Assembly: GCA_004369045.1 (NCBI GenBank)
Contig: ML213509.1
Span: 1,184,858-1,248,857, forward strand
Reading direction: 5' to 3'
DNA from: Heliocybe sulcata
Lineage: Eukaryota > Basidiomycota > Agaricomycetes > Gloeophyllales > Gloeophyllaceae
Length of the DNA: 64,000 nucleotides
Part shown: positions 35,079 to 45,749 of the stretch, one piece after another
Numbering within the stretch: the first letter of the stretch is position 1
Layout: the number at the start of each line of letters is the position of its first letter
Notes under the pieces: generated by a model
The model's input: only the letters and a program-made list of their open reading frames with translations
Databases searched by the model: none
What the model was told of the DNA's origin: nothing
Made by a program: the position numbers and the translations under genes

Positions 35079-35158
35079 GACGCGGTGCGTGCCTCTGCGC
35101 CACAAGCCCGGCTGTATTTCACGTCGTCCGCCATGGACGGTCGTCCTCCACGCCGACC
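35079..35158. promoter_or_regulatory. 80-base divergent promoter, DUF4504-like gene and GST
   Basis: The two start codons face away from each other with only 80 bases between. The segment is GC-rich with no TATA box seen. Confidence 0.6.
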
Positions 35159-35924
35159 ATGTCCTCAGAGCCAACTTCGAAACCCAAAATCACTCTTTAT
35201 TGGCTCGAGGACTCGAAGGCCCATCGTATTCTATGGCTACTCGAGGAACTCGGACTGCAATATGACCTGAAGATGTATAAGAGAGTAAAGGGGCTAGCGC
35301 CTGAGGAGCTTAAGAAGGTATGCTCGTTTGTAGTCCGACTTTTCTCAATGACTTATTCAATATGCTCAGGTAAATGGACTCGGAAAAGCACCCATAATAT
35401 CCATCGAAGACCCCTCCATCTCCCCGACCCCCTTAATCCTCTCCGAGTCCGCTCTAATCACCGAATTTCTGGTATCGACCTACGCTCCCCACCTCACTCC
35501 CTCGCCCTCTGACGTCCAAGCAAACCTCCGCTATAAGTTCTTCCTCTACTACGCCGAGGGCGGCGTCTTCCAGCCCGTCTTCATCCACTTCATCCTAAAC
35601 ACCATCCACGAGGGGTCGCCTTTCTTCATCAAGCCCGTCACCGGCGGCATCCTTTCGCAGCTCAAGTCCCGATGGCTCGACAAAGCGTACGACGATCACC
35701 TCAGCTTTGTCGAGAAGGAGCTTGAGGGAAAGCAGTATCTGCTGGGAGACCAGTTCTCCGGCGTCGACTGTCTTCACAGCTTCAACTGGGAGAGTCTGGA
35801 GAAACTCGGCGTCCTGGATAGTCAGCGCTACCCGCGACTGATGGAATATTGGAGTCGGCTCAAGGAGCGCGATGCTTTTAAGAAGGCGCACGAGAAGAGG
35901 AAGAGTTTCAAGGCTGCGCTCTGA
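35159..35924 (+). CDS. Glutathione S-transferase
   Basis: Two exons (35159-35317, 35370-35924) give 237 residues, the usual GST length. The N-terminal thioredoxin-like part has ITLYWLEDSKAHRILWLLEE, then LGLQYDLKMY, and NGLGKAPIISI with the cis-Pro, then LILSESALITEFLV with the ES pair that binds the glutamate of glutathione. The C-terminal helical part includes LEGKQYLLGDQFSGVDCLHSF and ends in YPRLMEYWSRLKERDAFKKA. GSTs conjugate glutathione to electrophiles or reduce peroxides in the cytosol. The SRAHRILWLLEE-like pattern fits Ure2p/GTT1-like fungal classes; substrate unknown. It is the last spacer gene before the right arm. Confidence 0.9.
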
Positions 35925-36114
35925 GATGCGAGGTATGACGCTTCCGAACTATGCCAGCTGGTCCCACAATACATGTCCCAGTGCAAAATCGAAGTATGAC
36001 GCCAGTGCGAAATGTCAACTGTGTACAGTCTGAAGCCATGCGAATCAGATGTCGTGAGCGCCGCATCGAAAGGTGAAAGGCGCCCCGATTTCCACGAAGG
36101 AAAAATAGTATCAC

Positions 36115-37054
36115 AGGGTATATCATTAGACAGGCAGCGGATAATTATACAAGGCATCGATCAACGATGCTAGATACGTTACATAAATTAAGATAAGCAG
36201 GGTATGTGGGTATATGCAGCAGATCAAAAGAGATGAAAAGAGATAGAGAGCGCACGAAACCAGGAGACCCAACGAGTAGACCAGATAGACCAAAGATCAT
36301 CGAGACGGCATAGAGCGCAGCAGCAAGCAGCAAGCAGCAGACGAGAACGAAGCGAGAGAGAAGCAGCACAGAGTCCAAAGGAGCAAGCAAGCAAGGATGA
36401 CGAGGAGTACAGCGCGGCGGAGCAAATTGCGGGAGCGACGAGAGCGATTTTGAGCTTTTGATACGAGAGAAGAGCGATTTGGACCTCGTAGAGGTGTCGA
36501 TAGCGCTTGCAGCTTTCGTATGCGAGATGACAGCGAGTTGGACCTTGTAAAGGTATCGATAGCGCTTGCAGCTTTTGTATGCGCGCCGCGAATGATCTAC
36601 CCCAAAGGCCTCGTCAGGACGACCCGGACGTGATGGTACAGAGGCGACTCACCGCGAACACGACGTTTTGGGCTGATGAGTAAGAGAGGAAGCGCGAAAG
36701 GTAGACGCAGGACGGGCCCTTCCTACTTCTAGACTTCGCGCATGATGTAGGCGGATATTCTGAATCGACGTCGCGACCTAAGGAGGAGGCGGCGAGGTTG
36801 CTGGAGACAGTCAACGTAAGCAACGAACGATGCCAGAAAAGACGTGAGAGCGCACCCAAGGTCCGAGTCATAACGGGAGAGATACATTCAAAGGAGAGTG
36901 GTTTCAAACGAGTGACGAGGGCCACCAGAGGCGTGACCGGGTATACAGCCTTTCGGCTTCTGCTTCTTCCTCTCCTCTTGTCTTTGGTGTTTTCTTCGAT
37001 TTTCTGATAACTAGTCAGTAAAGGGGTGGGACAGCAGCAGACGTGACGACTCAC
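36115..37054 (-). other. Conserved tail of the right arm
   Basis: Matches 28480-29395. It contains the 59-base tandem repeat (36465-36582) and a stretch encoding AALYAVSMIFGLSGLLVG. A 172-codon frame (36614-37132) is open here but interrupted in the left arm, so I do not call it a gene. Confidence 0.5.
36465..36582 (-). repeat. Tandem 59-base repeat, two units (right arm)
   Basis: Units begin GCATAC at 36582 and 36523 when read on the minus strand. They continue AAAAGCTGCAAGCGCTATCG, or GAAAGC in the second unit. They are partners of 28895-29012. Confidence 0.85.
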
Positions 37055-37617
37055 CTGACTCCCCCTAACACATCCACGCATACACATACAGACACAGATA
37101 CCAAGGCAGGATGGTACGACAGTGGGTACCATGCATGGTCCCGACTATTAGCGAAGATGGATACCATATATTTTGTTCTTTTTGTTCTTTTCTTGTTTTT
37201 TTATGGTTTTCTGATTTTTGGATGTTTTTCTGATTTTCTTCATAACAGCTCACCGAACCCCCGGAGGGTGTCCGCTTGGAATATCTCAAAGGAGATAAGG
37301 AACGAGAGTGGGCACCTTGCGTGGTCCCGACTATTAGCTGAAAGTGCATGTGAGCGTGAGCGCGAGGAAATCATCGACGAAATGACGACTCACCGAAGCT
37401 CCCAGCAGAAACGGCCAATACGTAGGCCCCATGAATGGGTAATCAGGGGAGGAACGACATTGGGCACCATGCGCGGTCCCGGCTATTAGCTTCAAGGCAC
37501 ATGAGCAAGGAGAGAGTCTTGCAGATCGCGATCACGTACCGAAGCCCCAAGGGAATAGAACCAGGTATCCAGACAGATAAGGAGACAGTGGGAGCCTTGC
37601 GCGGTCCCGGCTACTAG
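37055..37617 (-). repeat. Array of four exon-like modules (right arm)
   Basis: In minus-strand order: 37617-37540 (78 bases), 37489-37394 (96), 37337-37254 (84) and 37151-37055 (97). All begin CTARTAGYCGGGACCRYGCA. The ends run into GTACGT, GTGAGT, GTGAGC and GTGAGT donors. Modules 2 and 3 have exactly the lengths of their left-arm partners, both multiples of three, and follow AG ends (TTGAAG, TTTCAG). They encode LVAGTAQGSHC, LIAGTAHGAQCRS, LIVGTTQGAHSRS and LIVGTMHGTHCRT, so the peptide is kept while the spacers between are not. Confidence 0.72.
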
Positions 37618-37729
37618 CGATGATAGATACGTTGTTTTTGTTGGTTTTCTTTTATCTTGTTTTTTTGTGATTGTTTTCTGTTTTTCTGTTTTTTTTTTTC
37701 CCTCTAGTTTTCTCAGTGTATAGGGGTAT

Positions 37730-37783
37730 CTATGGACGACTAAGACATCAGCAGCGAGTAAGGCTATGCAACGGAAAACTTAC
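37730..37783 (-). other. Predicted intron after the stop codon (right arm)
   Basis: GTAAGT...CATAG, 54 bases on the minus strand. It is the partner of 27781-27834 with the same length and both splice ends kept. Confidence 0.55.
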
Positions 37784-37818
37784 AGGGGATACACACGTTC
37801 AGAGGCACCTGGTCACAG

Positions 37819-40800
37819 CTACGAGCTGCACGAGACCAGAAGATGATCGAAGGAAAGAGTCATGTCGAGGAGCGACTGCCATTGCGAACTCTGATGCTGA
37901 CGATGCAGAGGCTCGAGAGAAGAGCAAGCCTGCATACCACGGCGGGATAGCTCCTCGTTTCCGGGGTCGTCACCATCTTCGTCGTCTGGTTGGCTTGACA
38001 AAGACGATGCAGAGCCGCCAAGAGATTGGACGTCGACAAGAAGTGACCATTCACCCTCTCGGTATGCAGCGCGCACAGGTTCCAGAGAGCCGTGAGTAGC
38101 GATGGCGGCCTCCGTCATGCGCGATGAGTCTGGGATGTTGGCCTTTGCGACGGTCAGAGCGGAGAGAGGGCAGGCAGGCAGGCAGAACGCGCTTGAATCT
38201 TCCCCCTCGATCTCCACATCGATGTCCCTAGCATCACCTTCCTCGTAGTCCCAATGGCTAGAGGACGAGGAGGTACTCGTGAACGGCGGCTCGCCATCGA
38301 TGACGCGGAATTCAAGGTCGTCGCCATCTTCGTTATCATGTTGGCTCAGCGAAGACGATGCACAGTCGCCAGGAGGCTGGGTGTCGACGAGGCGTGACCA
38401 TTCGCGGCCTTCGTATGTGGCATGAAGACGTTGGAGAGAACCGTGAGTAGCGATAGCCAGCTCTGGAACTTGCGATGAGCCTGAGGTGTTTGCGCTTGCG
38501 ACGGCTGGAATGGAGAGAAGGAGGCTTGGCAGGCATGACCCGCTTAACTCTTCCTCTTGGATCTCCACATCGATTTCCATAGCGTCACCTTCCTCGTAGT
38601 TCCATTGGCTTGAAGATGGCGAAGTACTCGTGGACGGCGACTCACTCTCGATGACGCGGAATTCATCGTAAGACGATGCAGAGTCTCCAGGAGGCTGGAT
38701 GTCGGGAAGACGTGACCAGTGGTGGCCTTCGTACGCGGTGTGGACAGGCTCGAGAGAGCCGTGGGTAACGACGGCCAGTCCTGTATTCTGCGACGGTCGT
38801 GAGATGTTCTCGCTTGCGACAGTTGGAATGGAGAGAGGGACGCCGACCAAGGGAGGTCTGCTGTAGTGCTCGTGATCGATGTCCATGAGTACTTCCGGGC
38901 TGTTACCTTCCTCTTCCTGTCGGCTTGTGAAAGGTGAACTGCCCGCAAAAGGAGGCTCGACAGAAGTCAGACCCGGCCATTCTCCGCTCTCGAGACGCGC
39001 GTGTAATAAAGCCAGCGATCCATGGCAGGGGAGGTCGCTCTCTTCGTGCGCTGAGTGATAATCATGCTCATGCAGGCCTCCGGGTGACGAGTAGGCCTCC
39101 GTACGACGACGGTCGTCCGTTTTGCTAAACTCCATATCTACCTCCATGTCCTCATCGTTATTGTCCCGATGGCTTGGCGAAGGTGATACCAGATTGAAAG
39201 GAGGTCTGACGTCGGCGAGACGTGACCATTGCGTCTCTTCGTAAGCAGCGTGAAGACGGTCGAGCGAGCCGTAGGTACCAATCCCGTTCTCGCTGCTGCG
39301 TGCATTGGCTTGAAAAGAGGCGGGCGGCCCGGCGGTGAATGATCTGGTGCGGTCCTCCCCATTGATTGCCCCATCGACCTGCGCGTTGCCATCTTCCCAC
39401 TGGCTCGACGAAGGGGAGATAGTCCCAAACGGCTGCTCAACATCGCCAAGGCGCGACCAGTCCCCACTCTCGTACCGTGCATGCAGCTGCTGCAAGGATC
39501 CATACGACGGGAGGCTGCTCTCGGGATGGACAGACGAACCCGAAATACCGTCGTCTTCTTCTTGCCGATGAGTGAGAGCTTCCGTACATGGTTCGTCTGT
39601 ATCTCGACGCTCCTCATGAGAACCGGCGGCGGCGGGCGCGGCATGATGGTCACGATCGCTCACTACGTCAGGATCGTCAGCGTCGACGCGGCGAAGGAAG
39701 CCCGGGTCGAGCGGTGCGGAGAGGTCTTCCGGACCGGACCTCAATAAGCCCGAGGGTACGCCAGGATGGGAGGGCGTAATTTCGCCAGCCTCGATCTCCG
39801 ATATCCTTACAGGGACACGTTCGTCTTCTTCCGTCAAGGCCTGAGCAGACAGCGCGACATCCTTCTCGAATTTGCGTCGCCATGAACTGTCGTCGTCATC
39901 GTCGAAGTACGTGGAGGGAGGCACAGTACCGTCGTTCGTGCTCGGAGTCGACGTCACGACATCTTGGGGAGCGATGTGATGAGGACAGGAGGTAGCCGAA
40001 GGTCCAAGCAGTTCGAGGCTTTCGATATTAGCCTCAGAGTGACGTTCCTCAACTTCTCCTTCCGCTTCCTCGAGGGCTTGAGCAGCTCTCGCGCAGTCCG
40101 CTATGAATTCGGCTTCCCAGTCATCATCCTCGTCGAGGACGGGCGGCGTGCGTGTGTTGGCGGCCGCCGTGGCATCGTCAATGCCGGACAGCACCGAGCG
40201 GGCATCGTCAAGGCCCTCCTGCAGTAGCTTGCGCACTCGTGCCAAATCCGCAGCTATACGAGCCTGCTCTTCTTGAAGAACTAGAGCCACATGTAAGAAG
40301 ATAGCGCTGTATAGATGATAAAAGATACCCACCTTCAAATTCATCGGTGTGCTTGCGCTTCGCTCGGCGTATTCCTTGTCTGAGTCTCCTCATATCCTCT
40401 AATCCATCTCCTCTCTCCTCATCCGAGGACGCATGCGGGTGAACGTCGACAACGACCTCGGCGTTAACCTCAGGCAAAGGGTCCGCTACGTTCCAGAAGC
40501 TCGCACTAGGTACGACAGGTTGACCGACGTCGCGTCGGTGCTCTGCATCGGCTAACAAACATTGACTTAGAGCCGAACAGAGATACAGACACCTGAGCAC
40601 TCACATCTATGCTCCTCATTGTCTTCGCCCTTAGGCTCGCTTCCTTTGTCGCTGCCGACGTACGGCACGTCCGCGAACTGAGCGCCAAGTAGTGCGGACA
40701 CGGAACGTTCCTCTACTTGAGCCACGGCAGTGGTGCAACTCTCTTCGTCTTGTGCATCGTAGAATGTCGCCTCGACTTCATCAATATGCTCGCTGTGTTC

Positions 40801-41647
40801 GTCCTCGCTGTGAATGCTCGAAGGTGCTTCCTTGTCACCCTGCACTTGGTACTGCTGGGCAACATTGAGAGGAACATCGACGACGTCAGATTCAATCCCC
40901 GAAAGCGCTGGCACGGAGCATATGGCATTGCTAGTTTGACTGGGATGAACGGTGGATGGCACAGGAGTTGTTAGATGTGCTGCATTCGACTAAAGAAGTG
41001 TCATTAGATGTATCCAAGCAGTAACGGAAAAGTAGACCCACCGAATGCACGAAACGACTTACGAAGGTGCCTTGGCACAGCTCGACTACTGCGAGGAGGT
41101 CTTGCACGATGCCTTGCAAGGCCGGGACGGCGGACGCGAGTGTCACGGCAACGAAGGATGCGATGAGGACGCGGGTGATCACGGAGTCGAATGCGGGAAG
41201 CTATAGCGCTCGGTGAATGAGAGATATGTTCGAGAAGCAAACGAAGCCACTTACAGTAGAGAGGAAGGGGAACACGCAGAACAGGAACTCTGTCACCCAT
41301 GCTACCGAAAGGAAGCCGCCTTGTCTGTGCCGGTTGAAGGAGCCGAGTGCGGTGACGAGAACGAAGACACCTGACACGAGGACCAGCGAGGCAATATCGC
41401 CATCGCATGGTCCGGCCCCGAGAGTACAAGTCGGCGGTTGTTCGTAGAGGCTGGGAGGGAAGAGAACTGTCCTGGTTGGGGACGGAGGAAGAGGGTCGGG
41501 ATGAAGGAGGGGAGGCAACGTCCCTGACCCGCCAGGGTCGGGGGCGAAGAAAAGCCCAAGGCTATCGAAGGTGCGACACACCAGACGACGAGCCCAGGCA
41601 ATGTGAATGCTTGAAATGCTTTCTTTCGAGATGATGTCTTTGAACAT
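37819..41647 (-). CDS. Membrane-anchored protein with seven GSLxxLHAxYExxxWSxL repeats (intact copy)
   Basis: Five exons (41647-41255, 41200-41063, 40989-40605, 40551-40333, 40280-37819) give 1,198 residues with no break. Residues 1-180 hold three hydrophobic segments (LVLVSGVFVLVTALG; FLSVAWVTEFLFCVFPFL; VITRVLIASFVAVTLASAV). An acidic, Ser/Glu-rich middle and a short basic patch (LRRLRQGIRRAKRKH-like) follow, then a helix (EEQARIAADLARVRKLLQE). From about residue 550 to the end seven degenerate units of 65-95 residues follow, each with a GSL-LHA-Y-W-L core and an acidic Ser-rich linker. I recognise no family. Membrane anchor plus a long tail of short linear motifs suggests a scaffold, which is inference only. 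Confidence 0.75.
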
Positions 41648-41691
41648 AGTGAAAGTTGAGAGGTGAAGGCGCGGTTCGAGTTTCCTCCCGC

Positions 41692-41699
41692 CTTTTATA
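41692..41699 (-). promoter_or_regulatory. TATA box of the right repeat-protein gene
   Basis: TATAAAAG on the minus strand, 52 bases before the ATG. The surrounding bases match the left arm exactly for about 20 positions. Confidence 0.65.
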
Positions 41700-41775
41700 G
41701 GCGATCGAAGCTGTCAGTTCGACCGTCAGCCACCGTATCGAGATCGCAATGCCAGCCACTCACCTTCGGGCAGTC

Positions 41776-43250
41776 CTGTTTATAATTGCTATCATCTTCC
41801 TTAGTCTGCTTTTGAATTTGAGGTGTAGAGCAAGATGGAAAGCGTGCCAGGACTCTGCGCGCAATCGCGTGGAAAGGAGTCTTTTGCAGCTTGCTCGGGG
41901 GACAGGACGCAGAACCGAGTCTATTAATATATCCCTTCACATCTACAGCTCGTGAAGACTGAAGGAAAACATCTCAGCAGTTTCAAATGCATTGGATACC
42001 TTTGTGGGTGCGTCCTTCACATAGTTGCAGGACTGACCATTTTAGCCGGCTGCGGGTGCAGGGGGACTCGGACATCTGAAATGCTAATGCAGATGTTGCA
42101 TTGAGACCATCCATCTCCGAGTCGTCTGCGGTGTCATACATCAGACATGTTGCGGTCAGCTAGAGCACCTAATAATGGTGAACGCTTTCTAGAGGTATCT
42201 GTCCGAACTAAGACTGTTCCTCAAGCACAGGGTTTGCACAACCGAGAGACGATCGCCGATTTTCGGTTCTCCGATCTGGGCTTATTTTTAACCACCAGAT
42301 GGAGAGCATTACAGCCAGCCATATACCCAAGGAAAAATGACCTCTGTTTCGACTCGAGGGACAGAGTAGATGACAGCAGGAGCAGTTGCGAAAATAGCTC
42401 TGGGCAAGGTGAGCCAGTCACACGACCCGTCACGGCGGCACGACGCTCGGGAACTGGCGGTCCAATCGCTACTCTCGGTGGTTCTGCGTAGCGTCAAGGG
42501 AATGTAATATTGACTTCGACGCCACGACTCAGTTCGGGATGGGTGAGCTGCCTCTTGTTCATGCTTTCAGTTGAGAAGTTAACAGTGTGGTCTGCAGACC
42601 TGGGGACACACTTTAGTGTATAAAGTGTTAGAGCGCAACAAGCTGCCAAGAAATTCATCGATCTTGGGAAGTGCGGACATGTCGGAGCGTCAAAATTACA
42701 GTTGTAGTTTTCTACATAATGATAGACTTGGCGCATGGTATGGCCGGCAGCAAGAGGATCTGGACCTTTTGAGTATTCCCTTTTAGCAAGGGATTAAGCT
42801 GGCGTCGCTTGCATGCAAGGAGGATTGGACCTCTAATCCCAGTCATAGTAATATGCTACAGGAGACTAAAAGTTCGTTATATTCGCCACTATACCGACCT
42901 CGCTAGCCACAGCATAATCAGTGTACATGCGGACAAGTCCTGAGGCCTGACCCGGCGGGCTGCCCGAGTCTCCCGATTTCCAGTGCACAAGGCACCACTA
43001 GCTGAATGAGTGCATGCTGCTTCTCGACGCTGTGTTTGTGGTCGCTCCGGACCAGATATCCTGACGGCTCCTGGATCCGTGAGAGAAAACCAGTGATATT
43101 ACTGGGAATGTGGCGGCAGAAGCACCAAACCAAGAACCGCCAGGCGCACGTGCATTGATTCTTCCCCGCACTTCCTCCACTCAAAGTTACCGCCGGCTCG
43201 CTTATTTGACTCAAACTGCCATCGGACGGCTTCGACTGCACGCCGCAAAC
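41776..43250. other. Gene-poor region right of the inverted repeat
   Basis: About 1.5 kb. A 148-codon minus-strand frame (42918-43364) overlaps the next gene antisense and has no family features. I see no RNA gene. The last 100 bases should hold the promoter of the 43251 gene. Confidence 0.4.
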
Positions 43251-44069
43251 ATGAGCGTGGACGTCAATCAGGGCATCCGTCTGCATACCCAAGCGCTGAG
43301 CATGTCTTCTATACGAAGGCGGCTCCCTTTCGCATTCGCGGACTCGCAGGAGGACGATGGACATGTCCTAGACGACCAAGGTACGATCTCTTCTCTAATC
43401 GCGTAGAGTGCTCGACCGAGTGTACGAATGCTGAAGGCTTGTCACTCCTTGTCTACAGAGCAAGATGAATTAATCAAGGACTTGCGCCTCAGAAATAGAC
43501 AGCAGATGCACGATTACACTATTGGCCTGAGGTTCTTGGTCGGACTTTCTTACCTCCTGTGAGCGGCCAACTCTAGAAATGCTTTCAGCTTCAATATTAA
43601 ACCGCATCGGCCACCTCACAGACACGTTATCTCTCTTTTCTCCGCCTTCCCAACCCCCCTCCATGCTCTCCTTACCTCATCTCAGACGCTACCACCACCA
43701 CTCCCTCTCTTTCTCTTCTTCACGCTCGTCTCGGTCCTCATCCATGTCACGCTCTTCGTACACCTCACGCCCAGCATGAACCTCATATCCCCCACCCGTA
43801 CTTTAACATTCCTTCCGATGCCCTTCTCAGTGTTCATCCCCCAGATCCTCTTCCGCCCGCACAAAATCCTCGCGATCGTCTCCTCCCCCGCGATTACGTT
43901 AGCAGGCATATGCAAGCTTGCAGGGTACTCGGACTGGACAACAGTCGGGTGGTGGTGTTCACCGCTCGTGCTCGTGGGCGTCGTGAAGGTCGTGGAACGG
44001 TGGTTTGGAGATGCAGAGATGGACGTTAAGAGGCTCGAGAGGATGAAGTATAACTTTCGAGGAGCGTAG
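43251..44069 (+). CDS. Small membrane protein of unknown function
   Basis: Three exons (43251-43380, 43459-43558, 43622-44069) join in frame to 225 residues. The first 75 are soluble and charged (DELIKDLRLRNRQQMHDYTI). They are followed by FLVGLSYLLHVISLFSAF, PLPLFLFFTLVSVLIHVTLF, PMPFSVFIPQILF and a segment around LAIVSSPAITLAGICKLAGY and VGWWCSPLVLVGVVKVV, so four or more membrane helices. The C-terminus is basic (MDVKRLERMKYNFRGA). The splice joins fit family-like continuity (SYLL-HVISLF), but I do not know the family. Likely an organelle or ER membrane protein. Confidence 0.68.
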
Positions 44070-45749
44070 AGGCGGGTGGAATGCTTGGGTGCTGGACTTG
44101 TGATCCGAAGGATGGGTGATATACGGGCACATACGGGCATGGGCATGCTCGCAGATATATCTTTCGCATCTCTCTTTGACTTAACGATCTCTTCTGTCCT
44201 GAATATAGCGCTAATGTTGTATGATATCTGTGTTATAGATGCTGCGCTGAATCCAACTGTACAATCATCTGTTCCGCATTGGCTACGTGTTCATGTGCAT
44301 TTAGCTTGCGAGGCTATGTCCAGGTGGAACCGGCGAGAGCTCGGAGTACTGTATTGCGCGGATAAAGGGAGGGTACTGGGCCTAGGTATTTCTGCGAAGC
44401 ACCGCGAAGCGCTGCGAAGCCTTGCGAACGGCTCTCTGAGAACTTGAACTAGTCCTTGCTGAACTGCAACTGCAACTTGGCTTCCCTCATCATTCGTCGA
44501 CATATATGTATGAGATCTCTGCTGATGATGCACAATTGTATATGCCGCATTCATGGTATCTACGGGCTACCGGCCGGACCAGACCTACTGTGGTGCACAT
44601 AGTCCCCATTACACGACACCCAGACATTCGGCTCTTCATGAAGAGATCTTCACTTCTCATACAGCGCGTTGAACCAGTGCTCTCTGATACGGAGAAAATA
44701 CTAAGGCATAGATATCCTCGCAAAATTCAGAAGCTGCATCCACATAGTGGTCCTGGCTGACCGACTCGGTGGCTCGGTGACGAAGTACAAGTTTTATCAC
44801 GCCTAAAACCGTCGAATATAGTTTCTCACATGCTCGTGAGGAGTGCGTATCTGGAAATCCTGTGGCCACAAGAGCTGGGTTGAATAGCTGGCCTGCTTGC
44901 CGCAATACTATAGTAAGCTCACTCACCGTTATACTCCTTCTATGACATTAATCCGGGCCTAGTAGGTGCAGTATGCCACTCAGAACACTTCCTAAGCACT
45001 CCTCAAGTCATCTGTCGCCTTTCTTGTGCCATTCGCAGGTCGTTCGCAGGTGTCGCCGGTTGTTCGCAGGTGTTTCGCAGGTGTTTCGCAAGGCAAGTGA
45101 TCGAGTCCGATCGACTCATCGGAACGTAGCGATCACATCGGCAGGGCGTAATCTCGTGAGTCATATACATCGTCCAGCCTGCATCGCTTTCACGACAACT
45201 CAAAGGACAGTGTTGCACAGCGCAACCTCGCGCCCTCTTCCTTGTTGCAAATAGGTCACTGCATGTATACGAGCGCATGGTGGGCGAGCCGTAACCTGTC
45301 CTTCATTTATTTGTTATATCTATACATGCCGTAGAGCAGTGCTAGACTACTGTACTCCCCGGTGCCGCTGACGTTAAGGCGCTGGGATACCGTAAGTGCG
45401 GCTCGCCTACGCGCCTACTCAGCACTCAGTGCTTTTCACTATGTTTGGCGATCCGAGCTTTAAGCTTTGCTTGCTGAGAACAGCTGACTGCATATCCTGA
45501 ACCCCTGGTCGACATACAAACTAGCGACAGACCACCCCCAGAAGCTTCTATAACATTGTGCTCGCAAGAAACACTGTGTTGCAGGTGTTTCGCAGATTGC
45601 ACAGCCACGTTTCGCAGCGCTTCGCAGAAATCTTGTGACCCGAGGGTACTGCAACTTTGCTTGTGATTGTGGCCTGGTTGTGGCTCACATCCCTTTCCTT
45701 TACCTCCAACTCAACGCACTGCAGGCCTGTCAAGCTATGTACGACCGCG
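44070..45749. other. Gene-free region with TTCGCAG-type repeats
   Basis: 1.7 kb between two plus-strand genes. No supportable gene. Three clusters of a short motif occur (GCGAAGC at 44394-44426, TTCGCAGGTG at 45044-45090, TTCGCAG at 45588-45627). Confidence 0.5.
44394..45627. repeat. Clusters of the TTCGCAG / CTGCGAA motif
   Basis: At 44394-44426 GCGAA occurs four times at about 10-base spacing. At 45044-45090 TTCGCA occurs five times, mostly as TTCGCAGGTG. At 45588-45627 TTCGCAG occurs three times. The first cluster, CTGCGAAGC-(n)-GCGAAGCGCTGCGAAGC, is nearly the reverse complement of GTTTCGCAGCGCTTCGCAG at 45604. Confidence 0.6.

Larger units (their letters stand above)
36115..41775 (-). 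repeat. Right arm of a large inverted duplication
   Basis: Reverse-complement partner of 23838-29395, with the same order of parts. It differs from the left arm by scattered substitutions, small indels and one extra exon-like module (37055-37151). Those differences argue against a simple assembly artefact, which would give identical arms. The 6.7-kb spacer separates the two inner ends. Confidence 0.9.

Noticed and set aside
36614-37132. 172-codon minus-strand frame in the right arm tail
   Set aside because: The left arm partner is interrupted in this frame, and the product has no family features; conservation of the arm explains the open frame.
23838-41775. Inverted repeat as an assembly artefact
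   Set aside because: The arms differ by many substitutions, a frameshift, unequal module counts and small indels; an artefact would give identical arms. Not fully excluded without reads.
42918-43364. 148-codon minus-strand frame
   Set aside because: It overlaps the first exon of a spliced plus-strand gene antisense and has odd composition.
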